DNA of 5,879 nucleotides from an uncultured Bacteroidota bacterium (GTDB taxonomy: Bacteria; Bacteroidota; Bacteroidia; Chitinophagales; Chitinophagaceae), in the NCBI GenBank assembly GCA_903912435.1, contig CAIWHI010000289.1, positions 1 to 5,879 on the forward strand, read 5' to 3'. How positions within the stretch are numbered: the stretch's first letter is position 1; each line of letters starts with the position of its first letter. The translations under genes were made by a program, and so were the position numbers. Below, one piece after another: positions 1 to 5,732 of the stretch. Under the pieces are notes generated by a model. It worked only from the letters and a program-made list of their open reading frames with translations. It did no database searches and was not told where the DNA came from.

Positions 1-744
1 CCTCGACTCTGCCCGCTCTAGCGAGAAGATTTCGTTATTAAGCTCAATGGTTTCTTCAGGCTCTATAAATACTGTTTTTTGGGAATCGCTCTCGCCATGC
101 AAAATACCCTTTACTATTCTCTTGTACTCAGCCAGCACAGCCGCTGTGCGGCGGCCATTTAAAAAGCTTTCAGAAATATCGGCCAGGTAACCAGCCTTAT
201 TCAACTTACGGATTACTCCATCGAAGGTACGTCTTGCCTCATGCCTTGTCTTCCCCAGTTCCGACCGTATGGACATTAATTCCTTAGAGGCATTATCCCT
301 TACTATACCACTTTCATCAATCACTGCATTAATCTGCTCATTGATTTTCTTTTCGTAGGTAATGCCCTTACAGATAGATTCCAGTAATGGGAATAACTCA
401 TTATGCTTTTTAAACCATTGCAGGATATCGCGTGTATTGAAAGCCAGGTTGCCAAATGCCAACAATTGTTCGCCTAGCAAAACCCCGCCATGCACCGAAA
501 GGAGTTTTAGTTCTTTCTCCAGGCTGCGGGTAAAGTCATTCGGAAAATGTTCGCCACCCTGCAATATGAACTTATATTCATTGGTCTGCCCCATTTCCCG
601 TTCCATATGGTCCAGACGGGTATGGAAACGGATATTTACTACTCGCTCACGTGCTGCATCGGTACGGCACTTATGAAGCAGCAGTTCGCAAACTTTATGA
701 AATTCAAGAGATTCAGCGGCATGGGCCGGGTATAATAGCATCAT
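1..744 (-). CDS. mutS2: Endonuclease/DNA mismatch-repair-family ATPase MutS2, N-terminal 248 residues (3' end beyond window)
   Basis: The minus-strand frame is open from 744 to the window edge and gives 248 residues of a MutS2 protein, whose usual length is about 790. Visible family features are the N-terminal LEFHKVCELLLHKC segment (13-26), the core/lever motif around residues 138-161 (VIDESGIVRDNASKEL) and the stretch leading into FIEPEETIELNN (226-237). The P-loop ATPase and the C-terminal KOW/Smr nuclease region lie outside the window. MutS2 proteins bind branched DNA and act in recombination control; some members rescue collided ribosomes instead. Which applies here cannot be told from this part. 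The start is well bounded: an in-frame TGA lies four codons upstream of a double ATG (744 and 741), and no Shine-Dalgarno sequence is evident. The frame shows no breaks. The identification rests on motifs read by eye, but the match is strong. Confidence 0.93.
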   Translation of the reverse strand, partial: MMLLYPAHAAESLEFHKVCELLLHKCRTDAARERVVNIRFHTRLDHMEREMGQTNEYKFILQGGEHFPNDFTRSLEKELKLLSVHGGVLLGEQLLAFGNLAFNTRDILQWFKKHNELFPLLESICKGITYEKKINEQINAVIDESGIVRDNASKELMSIRSELGKTRHEARRTFDGVIRKLNKAGYLADISESFLNGRRTAAVLAEYKRIVKGILHGESDSQKTVFIEPEETIELNNEIFSLERAESR

Positions 745-825
745 TGTGTTCTGTCAGAATTCAAATACCTAAAAAGTCTCTATAACAATGCGAAATTGCG
801 AAAAGAGCCAATGGTATTTGGTCTG

Positions 826-859
826 CAAAATTATAAATAGCAAAGGAGAATGATGAAAA
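826..859 (-). promoter_or_regulatory. Possible Bacteroidota-type promoter for mutS2
   Basis: On the minus strand, 833-826 reads TAATTTTG, a full match to the Bacteroidota -7 consensus TAnnTTTG. A weak T-rich -33 candidate (TTTC, 858-855) lies 21 bp further upstream. This would leave a 5' untranslated region of about 75 nt before the mutS2 start. The -33 element is poor and AT-rich chance matches are common, so this is tentative. Confidence 0.3.
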
Positions 860-897
860 TGATTTTGTTGGTGGGGAATAAATTGACTGATTATTAC

Positions 898-1116
898 CTA
901 AACCTTCATCACTTCTACATCAGCAGTATTGTTATATGCCAATTCCACTTGTTTTTGGATATAATCAGCCGCCGGTGTATCATAATATGCCTCTCCACAA
1001 TTATCGCATATCATGGCATCAACATTTTTAACCACCACAAATGCATCTTTCACAAAAGTGCTAAAGTGGGTTTTCCCTGGTAAACATTTGCCGGTTCTAC
1101 AAATTACGCAATCCAT
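898..1116 (-). CDS. Short YgiT/MqsA-type zinc-finger protein, probable antitoxin partner
   Basis: This 72-residue protein has two CxxC pairs, C3-x2-C6 and C37-x2-C40, the second followed directly by GE (CDNCGEAYY). That is the zinc-binding pattern of the N-terminal domain of MqsA/YgiT antitoxins. It ends soon after the second knuckle and lacks the C-terminal helix-turn-helix of full MqsA (about 131 residues), so it belongs to the short zinc-finger-only class often found next to DUF4258 genes. In MqsA the N-terminal domain binds the toxin and the HTH binds the operator; without an HTH, DNA binding is not expected from this chain alone. It follows the DUF4258 gene with 6 bp between stop and start, so the two are surely co-transcribed in toxin-then-antitoxin order, as in mqsRA. 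Family assignment is firm; the antitoxin role is inferred from context. Confidence 0.85.
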   Translation of the reverse strand: MDCVICRTGKCLPGKTHFSTFVKDAFVVVKNVDAMICDNCGEAYYDTPAADYIQKQVELAYNNTADVEVMKV

Positions 1117-1122
1117 ATTTGG

Positions 1123-1422
1123 TTATCTTTTTTGTTTAAACCCCATTTCCCAAATTTCATAGGTGGGCTCATAACAGGTTATCACAATGCATTTTCCATC
1201 CTCCGATTTCTGTGCAATTACAAAATGAATTGGCCTTCCATTTACAAATTTAAGCAATAAATAGCTTGGATAAGGTTTATCAGAAGCATAAAATTTAATT
1301 ATCTCACCGTTTTTTACAACCTCTTCAACTTCCTTAGTGCGAATAAACCTAGTTACCATAGCCCGTAAAGCATGGTCTGAATATAGTAAACCAGAACATT
1401 CAGGTAGCACTAATAAACCCAT
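1123..1422 (-). CDS. DUF4258 protein, probable toxin-like component of a two-gene TA-like module
   Basis: This 99-residue protein carries the recognisable DUF4258 core. It has SDHALRAMVTR (15-25), with the conserved S-x-H-A and downstream R, then a GEII segment (39-42), DKPYPSYLLL (48-57), GRPIHFVIA (62-70) and IVITCYEP (79-86), followed by W91 and a basic tail. DUF4258 domains are small proteins with an MqsR/RelE-like appearance that often sit beside YgiT-type zinc fingers. RNase activity has been suspected from that context; I know of no firm demonstration for this subgroup. The start at 1422 is well constrained because an in-frame TAA lies two codons upstream, and the next Met (22) would remove the conserved S-x-H-A motif. 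The zinc-finger gene follows after 6 bp. The frame is intact. I am sure of the family and only moderately sure of a toxic role. Confidence 0.85.
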   Translation of the reverse strand: MGLLVLPECSGLLYSDHALRAMVTRFIRTKEVEEVVKNGEIIKFYASDKPYPSYLLLKFVNGRPIHFVIAQKSEDGKCIVITCYEPTYEIWEMGFKQKR

Positions 1423-1574
1423 ATGTTACATCTTATTGAAAACATCAATCAATATTTGCATTTACGCCCTAATACTAGATTAAAGTTAAAAAAATATCCC
1501 CAAATCCCGAAGGTTAAACACACGATTATCCAAAACACCATACTTATAATCAGACTTAAACCTTTAAAATAAAT

Positions 1575-1589
1575 CTATTTAAGAAATAG
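1575..1589. repeat. Small inverted repeat in the divergent TA intergenic region
   Basis: CTATTT (1575-1580) and AAATAG (1584-1589) are perfect 6-bp inverted arms around AAG. It lies in the 217-bp region between the divergent DUF4258 gene (start 1422) and the broken antitoxin gene (start 1640), a place where an operator could sit. The arms are AT-rich and short, so chance is a real possibility. I see nothing else in 1423-1639 apart from a near -7 box, TAACTTTA, at 1617-1624. Confidence 0.25.
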
Positions 1590-1639
1590 TACAAGGCTAA
1601 GGGATAAAAAATCACCTAACTTTATACAAAATTCAAAAG

Positions 1640-1857
1640 ATGTCTGAAACATACCATGTAAGAGTAAAGAAGGATTACGCATCAGATGTTATTAATGATT
1701 TGGTAAAATGGATGCTCTGGAAATAGTTTCAGAGGATGGAGTACCCGATTGGCACATTCAAGTTGTTAGTAAGCGAATTGAGGCATATAATAGGAACCCT
1801 GATACAAGTTGCGATTTTGATCAAGCATTGGATGAAATTGAAAGCAAACTTCAATAA
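1640..1857 (+). pseudogene. Frameshifted addiction-module antitoxin-like gene (orphan)
   Basis: From ATG at 1640 the frame reads MSETYHVRVKKDYASDVIND and stops at TAG 1724-1726 after 28 codons. Adding one A to the AAAA run at 1705-1708 joins it to the -1 frame, which then runs to TAA 1855-1857. The restored product is 72 residues: DLVKMDALEIV (20-30), VPDWHIQVVSKRIEAY (35-50), NRNPDTSCDFDQALDEIESK (51-70). The layout of an N-terminal strand, a helix, the P-x-W-x(4)-V-x2-R motif, an NP and an acidic C-terminal helix is that of small addiction-module antitoxins that pair with RelE/ParE toxins, which I infer from pattern memory. No toxin gene follows; 1858-1963 has no coding signal. The downstream part starts with its own ATG at 1708 and could make a 49-residue fragment. 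It may be a true decaying gene, a sequencing error in the A run, or, less likely, -1 slippage at A-AAA. Confidence 0.72.
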
Positions 1858-1919
1858 ATATTTACACCAATACATCCAAACCCTTCCAATAATCTATAGG
1901 CACCTATTCCCCACCACAC

Positions 1920-1949
1920 TTTAAACAATCCACTAAACATTTATCTTTG
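1920..1949 (+). promoter_or_regulatory. Bacteroidota-type promoter for the exported protein gene
   Basis: TATCTTTG at 1942-1949 matches the TAnnTTTG -7 consensus fully. A near -33 element, TTTA, lies at 1920-1923 with an 18-bp spacer, close to the usual 19-21. The start codon is only 14 bp past the box, so the transcript would have a leader of roughly ten nucleotides. Confidence 0.55.
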
Positions 1950-1962
1950 GTGAAATTTCACC
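1949..1962. promoter_or_regulatory. Perfect 14-bp palindrome, candidate operator
   Basis: GGTGAAATTTCACC is a perfect two-fold palindrome with no central loop. It starts on the last base of the -7 box and ends one base before the ATG at 1964, so it covers the expected transcription start. With no loop it cannot form a good RNA hairpin, which favours a binding site for a dimeric DNA-binding protein. A 14-bp palindrome is expected by chance about once per 16 kb, so position carries most of the weight here. Confidence 0.5.
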
Positions 1963-1963
1963 C

Positions 1964-2365
1964 ATGGCAAAATTCTTCATCGTCCTGTTATTAATCCTTA
2001 CTTTTTTAGGCAGCCACACCTATGCACAAAATCATGCACGGTTCAGTGATTTTAAGGCCGGTATGACTGATGAAAACCTGGTGAAACAAGCCCTCAAAAT
2101 TGCTAATGAGCGTGCCCTAAACCTCCGGTGTCCTGAAACCTATACCAAAGGCATCATCCTATCTTATAATTGGATCAACGAACTCGACAAAAACGGATTT
2201 GTAAACGCCCGCAGGATTCATATAGAATTATATAGCGAAAGACCCGATGGCCGTTGCGCAATTGCAGACTATACCTTCAAACAAAAACACGAAATAGACG
2301 ATGTGTTTTCAAAAAGGTTAATCTTTGAAAAAGTAGGTGGCAGCTATTTTGTGGATTGTGAATAA
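1964..2365 (+). CDS. Small exported protein of unknown function
   Basis: I do not recognise a family. The 133-residue product starts with a clear Sec signal peptide: K3, a hydrophobic core (residues 4-15) and a likely signal peptidase I site after A21 (HTYA|QN). There is no lipobox Cys. The mature part of about 112 residues begins with a helical segment (35-55) and continues into what looks like beta strands, including RRIHIELYSE (83-92) and the last 16 residues. It has three Cys (56, 98 and the penultimate 132), so one disulfide is possible in the periplasm. The ATG lies 14 bp after a full -7 promoter box, which supports this start, and a palindrome covers the probable transcription start. 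It converges on the ligase-like gene, with 11 bp between the two stop codons and no terminator hairpin visible. Coding is likely from the signal peptide and composition; function is unknown. Confidence 0.8.
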   Translation: MAKFFIVLLLILTFLGSHTYAQNHARFSDFKAGMTDENLVKQALKIANERALNLRCPETYTKGIILSYNWINELDKNGFVNARRIHIELYSERPDGRCAIADYTFKQKHEIDDVFSKRLIFEKVGGSYFVDCE

Positions 2366-2376
2366 ACTTTAGCCCA

Positions 2377-4767
2377 CTATTTGCAATATTTGTCCTTCAA
2401 CTCCTTTGCCCCAGAGAAATTCCTGCTAGTGGCAATATCAAGATAAGGACATGCCGCGGCAACCTGCTTCATATCAATCAATGCTTCGGCATAGTAAAAT
2501 TCAGCCTTGCCATTATTATATGCCTTACTATCAATTACTTTTTTCAGGTTCTCGGCACTTTTTTGCAATTCATGCTTCACTAAATAGATTAGGCCAAGGT
2601 TTTCATAATTCGAAATTTCATCAGGCCTCATGCCAATCGACTTCCTGAAACAAATGATTGCCTTATCATAATCCTGGTTTTTAAAATAAGTTTTGCCATC
2701 CTCCTGCAATTTCATATAAACAGCCTGCTGGTCTCCTGCCGGTGAAGTATTTTGCTGAACAGCGGGTTTGGGAGTATCCTTATCTAGCAAGGCTTGTCTA
2801 TAATTTACCAGTAAAGCCTGTCCCGGATAGGCAGCAATAGCACTATCTATTATAGCCAATGTAGAATTGCCATTGCCCGTACACTCAAAATAGGCCGCGG
2901 CATAATCGCGCCAATGCCCTACTGCCTTCAACCCTGTGGTGGATTGTATATATGGTGGAAAATAATTCCTAAGTGCTGCACTATCCTTTTTAGCAATACA
3001 ACCGTAAATGAAAACTTTAGAATAGTTCCTACAACGTGGCAATTTCTCTATTGCTATTTTTGAATAAGGTAAGCTTGAATCATAATAAGCCTTTGATGCA
3101 TAATATTCGGCAATAAGCGCTTCCCGCAGGCCAAGATTAGGATTTGGATCCTTTTCAATATTTATAATCGCAAAAGCCTCCTTGTCGCGGTCATTCCTTA
3201 GGTAATAACGGGCCTTGATATAAATTACCGGCACACAAAGTTCAGTTAGATTTGGGTAGTTGCCCAATTTAGCACCAATTAAATCTGGACTCAACAATGG
3301 TTTCTGCCTGGAATAATCGGCACTAATGGCACTCTGCATGGTCATTGACTGGAAGGCATTATAACCCGACCATACCAATACCAAAGCAATTGTAACAGAT
3401 AAGCCCAAAACAAATGGACGAGCCATTATCACCACCTTCTTTGCCAAAACCATAGGTAGTGTTGCTACAAGTCCAAGTGCCATTGCCAGATTAATCTGGT
3501 TGCAGGTGCGCTCCCCAGGGAAATTCAGCAAGGCATCAGTCATATACATTAATATTACTCCTGCCAAAGCCAAACAAAGCACCACAGCCTCCCCACTCCA
3601 TCCATCAGGTTTCCACACAATTGTCCTGAACAATGCATAGAGGGCAAAAACAAATAAGAACAAAAAAGCCAGGCCACCGGCAATACCAGTTTCGGCCATC
3701 ATTTCCAGGAAATCATTGTGCACATGCTTGGAGATGCGGTAATCGTCTAATAAATATTTATCGTAGGCAATGGCAGTAATTTTCCAGTTACCTAATCCGC
3801 AACCGGTAATAGGGTTCTTTTTGGTATAATCCCATGCCTGTCCCCACATTATAAACCTTCGGTCAGCCCCCTGGTCATCTGAACTAATGGTTGATGCCCT
3901 TGCTATTACATTTTCAAATTTCTGCTTCTTTTGGTGTTGGGTAATCCTGAAAAGCCATGCATTAGCAGCAAAAAAACCGACAAGGAATAAAAGATTAAAA
4001 AACAGGATATTAAAGCTATATTTCCTGGTTTTCACCCATTGGGCTATCAAGTACACATTCACCAATAATACCAGCACACCTAAGCCTACGTAGGTGGAGC
4101 GGGTATTTAATACAAGTATCGCCAAACATGTGAGGGAGAAAGTGAGGTATCCTAATAGCTGCCCTTTCCTATTACTACCAAACAATAAAATAAGTACAAA
4201 GGGGATTTTCTGGAGCAGATTTGACGCGGTGAAGTTTTTGTTTCCCTGGTTCAATCTAAGGTCGGAGGATATGATAGATTCCAGGTTCACCTTATTGAGT
4301 GGTGAATGCAACACCTTTAGGTATAAAATACCCAATATCTCCAATGATTCTACCAAACAAACCACCGTAAGCACCCAACCCATCACCCTGATAATGAATT
4401 TATTGTCCACGGAGCCCAACTGGTAAATCAAAAACACAACAAAAAAGCTGGTAAAATATCGGCTCAACACAAGCACCGACTCTACCCTATTTACCGCACC
4501 AACTATCGATAAGAGGCAAAAAAGGAGAAATAGCCCAAGTAACCAGAATACCTTATTATTGAATGTTTTCAGTTCCTCCTCACCAGCAAACCACAAACCA
4601 CCCAGACCTAAAAGATTAACAACCGCCAGGTAAAACCATTGGGTACCCATGGCATCAAAAGCACCCAATTGCGGAACAAAATTGGTAAGCACCAATGCTA
4701 TTAGATAAACAACAAAAAGCCATTGCTTATTTCCGGTTACTGTGGCAGATGGGGATACTTGTTTCAT
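2377..4767 (-). CDS. O-antigen ligase/polymerase-like (Wzy_C/WaaL superfamily) membrane protein with C-terminal TPR region
   Basis: This 796-residue inner-membrane protein has about twelve hydrophobic segments in residues 14-468. The signature is the long extracytoplasmic loop (about 273-361): R303-R304, then NPITGCGLGNW (318-328) and KHVHNDFLEMMAETGIAG (347-364). This matches the P-x-G-x-G-x-x and H-x-H-N-D/E-F-L-E-x-x-x-E-x-G-x-x-G motifs of O-antigen ligases and related polymerases, which transfer or join undecaprenyl-linked glycans. RR and H350 are the likely functional residues. Residues 470-665 are soluble and helical, and about 687-790 contain TPR-type repeats (YFKNQDYDKAIICFRKSI at 694-711; NLGLIYLVKHELQKSAENL at 723-741). 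Such ligase-TPR proteins are known in Bacteroidota. The alternative is a protein O-glycosylation ligase (PglL-like) or an exopolysaccharide polymerase. No glycan genes flank it, so the substrate is unknown. The start at 4767 has no competing in-frame ATG before an upstream stop. Confidence 0.88.
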   Translation of the reverse strand: MKQVSPSATVTGNKQWLFVVYLIALVLTNFVPQLGAFDAMGTQWFYLAVVNLLGLGGLWFAGEEELKTFNNKVFWLLGLFLLFCLLSIVGAVNRVESVLVLSRYFTSFFVVFLIYQLGSVDNKFIIRVMGWVLTVVCLVESLEILGILYLKVLHSPLNKVNLESIISSDLRLNQGNKNFTASNLLQKIPFVLILLFGSNRKGQLLGYLTFSLTCLAILVLNTRSTYVGLGVLVLLVNVYLIAQWVKTRKYSFNILFFNLLFLVGFFAANAWLFRITQHQKKQKFENVIARASTISSDDQGADRRFIMWGQAWDYTKKNPITGCGLGNWKITAIAYDKYLLDDYRISKHVHNDFLEMMAETGIAGGLAFLFLFVFALYALFRTIVWKPDGWSGEAVVLCLALAGVILMYMTDALLNFPGERTCNQINLAMALGLVATLPMVLAKKVVIMARPFVLGLSVTIALVLVWSGYNAFQSMTMQSAISADYSRQKPLLSPDLIGAKLGNYPNLTELCVPVIYIKARYYLRNDRDKEAFAIINIEKDPNPNLGLREALIAEYYASKAYYDSSLPYSKIAIEKLPRCRNYSKVFIYGCIAKKDSAALRNYFPPYIQSTTGLKAVGHWRDYAAAYFECTGNGNSTLAIIDSAIAAYPGQALLVNYRQALLDKDTPKPAVQQNTSPAGDQQAVYMKLQEDGKTYFKNQDYDKAIICFRKSIGMRPDEISNYENLGLIYLVKHELQKSAENLKKVIDSKAYNNGKAEFYYAEALIDMKQVAAACPYLDIATSRNFSGAKELKDKYCK

Positions 4768-4822
4768 ACGTAAATGGATAGGACATAAAAGTACTTAAAA
4801 AGTTTGCTGTGAATAATTTTCC

Positions 4823-4845
4823 TATTTTTAGTTGGGTGAAAAATA
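4823..4845. repeat. AT-rich inverted repeat between divergent genes
   Basis: TATTTTT (4823-4829) and AAAAATA (4839-4845) form perfect 7-bp arms around a 9-nt spacer containing TTGGG. It lies in the 197-bp divergent region between the ligase-like gene (start 4767) and the plus-strand gene at 4965. All-AT arms are easily met by chance; an operator or weak hairpin is possible. Confidence 0.2.
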
Positions 4846-4953
4846 ATAGCTGCGTAAGGCTTCAGTGATGGATAAACAGAATGATGCAGATATGATAAAA
4901 CTAATTTCATCCCCAACCCAAGATTTATCAGTGATAATACGTCTATTCTTATA

Positions 4954-4961
4954 TAAATTTG
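4954..4961 (+). promoter_or_regulatory. Bacteroidota -7 promoter box immediately before the 4965 start codon
   Basis: TAAATTTG is a full match to TAnnTTTG and ends 3 bp before the ATG at 4965. In this promoter class transcription begins a few bases past the box, so the mRNA would begin at or next to the start codon, that is, be leaderless. No good -33 TTTG is found at the usual 19-21 bp spacing (nearest is TTTA at 4924-4927, 26 bp away), which lowers confidence. Confidence 0.35.
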
Positions 4962-4964
4962 TTT

Positions 4965-5726
4965 ATGGGCAACCGAAAAGCAATACAAATAGTAATACCC
5001 GCACCATGCTATGAAAGCTGGGATGAAATGACACCAGTGGATGGTGGCAGGCATTGCGCCCATTGCAATAAAAGGGTAATAGACTTTACCCAAAGTAGCG
5101 ATGCAGAACTTTATAAAGCAGTAAGCAGTGCCAATGGTGAACTATGCGGTAGGCTATTAACTTCCCAAATCAACCGCCGCATTTCCATACCTTACCAACC
5201 ACATAGCCGACTTTATAGAATAGCTATTGCCATGGGGCTGGGATTGATTTTCACCCAATCACCACAGGTATTGGCACAGAACAGACCGCCCCTAGTGCAG
5301 GATAGCCTGATTTCCGACAAGCCAAAGGCAAATGACAGCCTCAGTTCAAAAACTTATGGGAGTATTTCCGGGAGGATTATTGATGAGATGAAACAGGGAA
5401 TTATCAATGCAACTGTGCAAATATTCCAACATGACACTTTGATCGCTGGAAATGTAACTGATTATGACGGTAATTATGCAATTAGTCCTATTCCTCCCGG
5501 CATTTATGATGCCCTGATTACTTATATAGGATATGATAGTGTCTGGATTAAAGGTATTCCTATTGACAACGCTCAAACACCCTTAGTTCTTAACAGGGAA
5601 ATGAAAAGAAATGGAAAAATTTTAGGTGCTTTCAAGACATATATTACAGGGAATATGAGTCCATTATTACAAGACAATCCCTCAAAAAGAGTATTCACCA
5701 GAGAGGAATTGAAACATATGTGGTAA
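4965..5726 (+). CDS. Membrane protein with N-terminal Cys-rich module and carboxypeptidase-regulatory-like domain
   Basis: The 253-residue product has three parts. Residues 10-70 form a compact Cys/Trp module seen in many Bacteroidota proteins: PCYESWDEMT (14-23), GRHCAHCNKRVIDFT (28-42) and CGRLLTSQ (61-68). C15, C31, C34 and C61 could bind a metal, but that is not shown. Residues 84-103 are a hydrophobic membrane segment ending in VLAQ. Residues 132-210 are a carboxypeptidase D regulatory-like (Ig-type) beta domain, with GSISGRIIDE (132-141), VTDYDGNYAISPIPPG (164-179) and YIGYDS (187-192). The likely topology is Cys module in the cytoplasm and beta domain outside. The precise role is unknown. 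The ATG at 4965 is preferred; a TTG at 4959 is in frame but overlaps the -7 box. The neighbour upstream is divergent; downstream, 6 bp separate it from a convergent gene. Confidence 0.85.
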   Translation: MGNRKAIQIVIPAPCYESWDEMTPVDGGRHCAHCNKRVIDFTQSSDAELYKAVSSANGELCGRLLTSQINRRISIPYQPHSRLYRIAIAMGLGLIFTQSPQVLAQNRPPLVQDSLISDKPKANDSLSSKTYGSISGRIIDEMKQGIINATVQIFQHDTLIAGNVTDYDGNYAISPIPPGIYDALITYIGYDSVWIKGIPIDNAQTPLVLNREMKRNGKILGAFKTYITGNMSPLLQDNPSKRVFTREELKHMW

Positions 5727-5732
5727 CCCCAA

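Noticed and set aside
362..735. Plus-strand open frames of 104 and 62 codons
   Set aside because: They lie antisense to the clearly conserved mutS2 frame and their translations show no family features.
850..1083. Plus-strand open frame of 77 codons
   Set aside because: It is antisense to the zinc-finger gene, and its hydrophobic translation is what the opposite strand of that gene would give.
1481..1504. Possible promoter for the DUF4258/YgiT pair (TAACTTTA on the minus strand, 1488-1481)
   Set aside because: The -7 box lacks the final G and the nearest TTTG (1504-1501) is only 12 bp upstream, too short for the class.
1736..1924. Plus-strand 62-codon open frame over the antitoxin remnant
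   Set aside because: It reads the third frame through the same bases that encode the conserved antitoxin C-terminal half, and its product has no recognisable features.
2366..2376. Possible bidirectional terminator between convergent genes
   Set aside because: The 11-bp gap and its flanks show no GC-rich stem or paired T/A tracts that would support one.
2451..2648. Plus-strand 65-codon frame
   Set aside because: It is antisense to the TPR-coding part of the ligase-like gene.
3887..4426. Two plus-strand open frames of 68 and 110 codons inside the ligase gene
   Set aside because: Both are antisense to transmembrane and signature-loop codons of the ligase-like protein.
4868..5014. Plus-strand 48-codon frame starting MDKQNDADMIKL
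   Set aside because: It overlaps the 4965 gene by 50 bp in another frame, has no promoter or family support and its end is dictated by the real gene. A leader peptide is possible but unsupported.
4764..5093. Minus-strand 109-codon frame whose end overlaps the ligase start by 4 bp
   Set aside because: The overlap resembles an operon junction, but most of the frame is antisense to the Cys-rich module of the 4965 gene and the rest covers the divergent promoter region.
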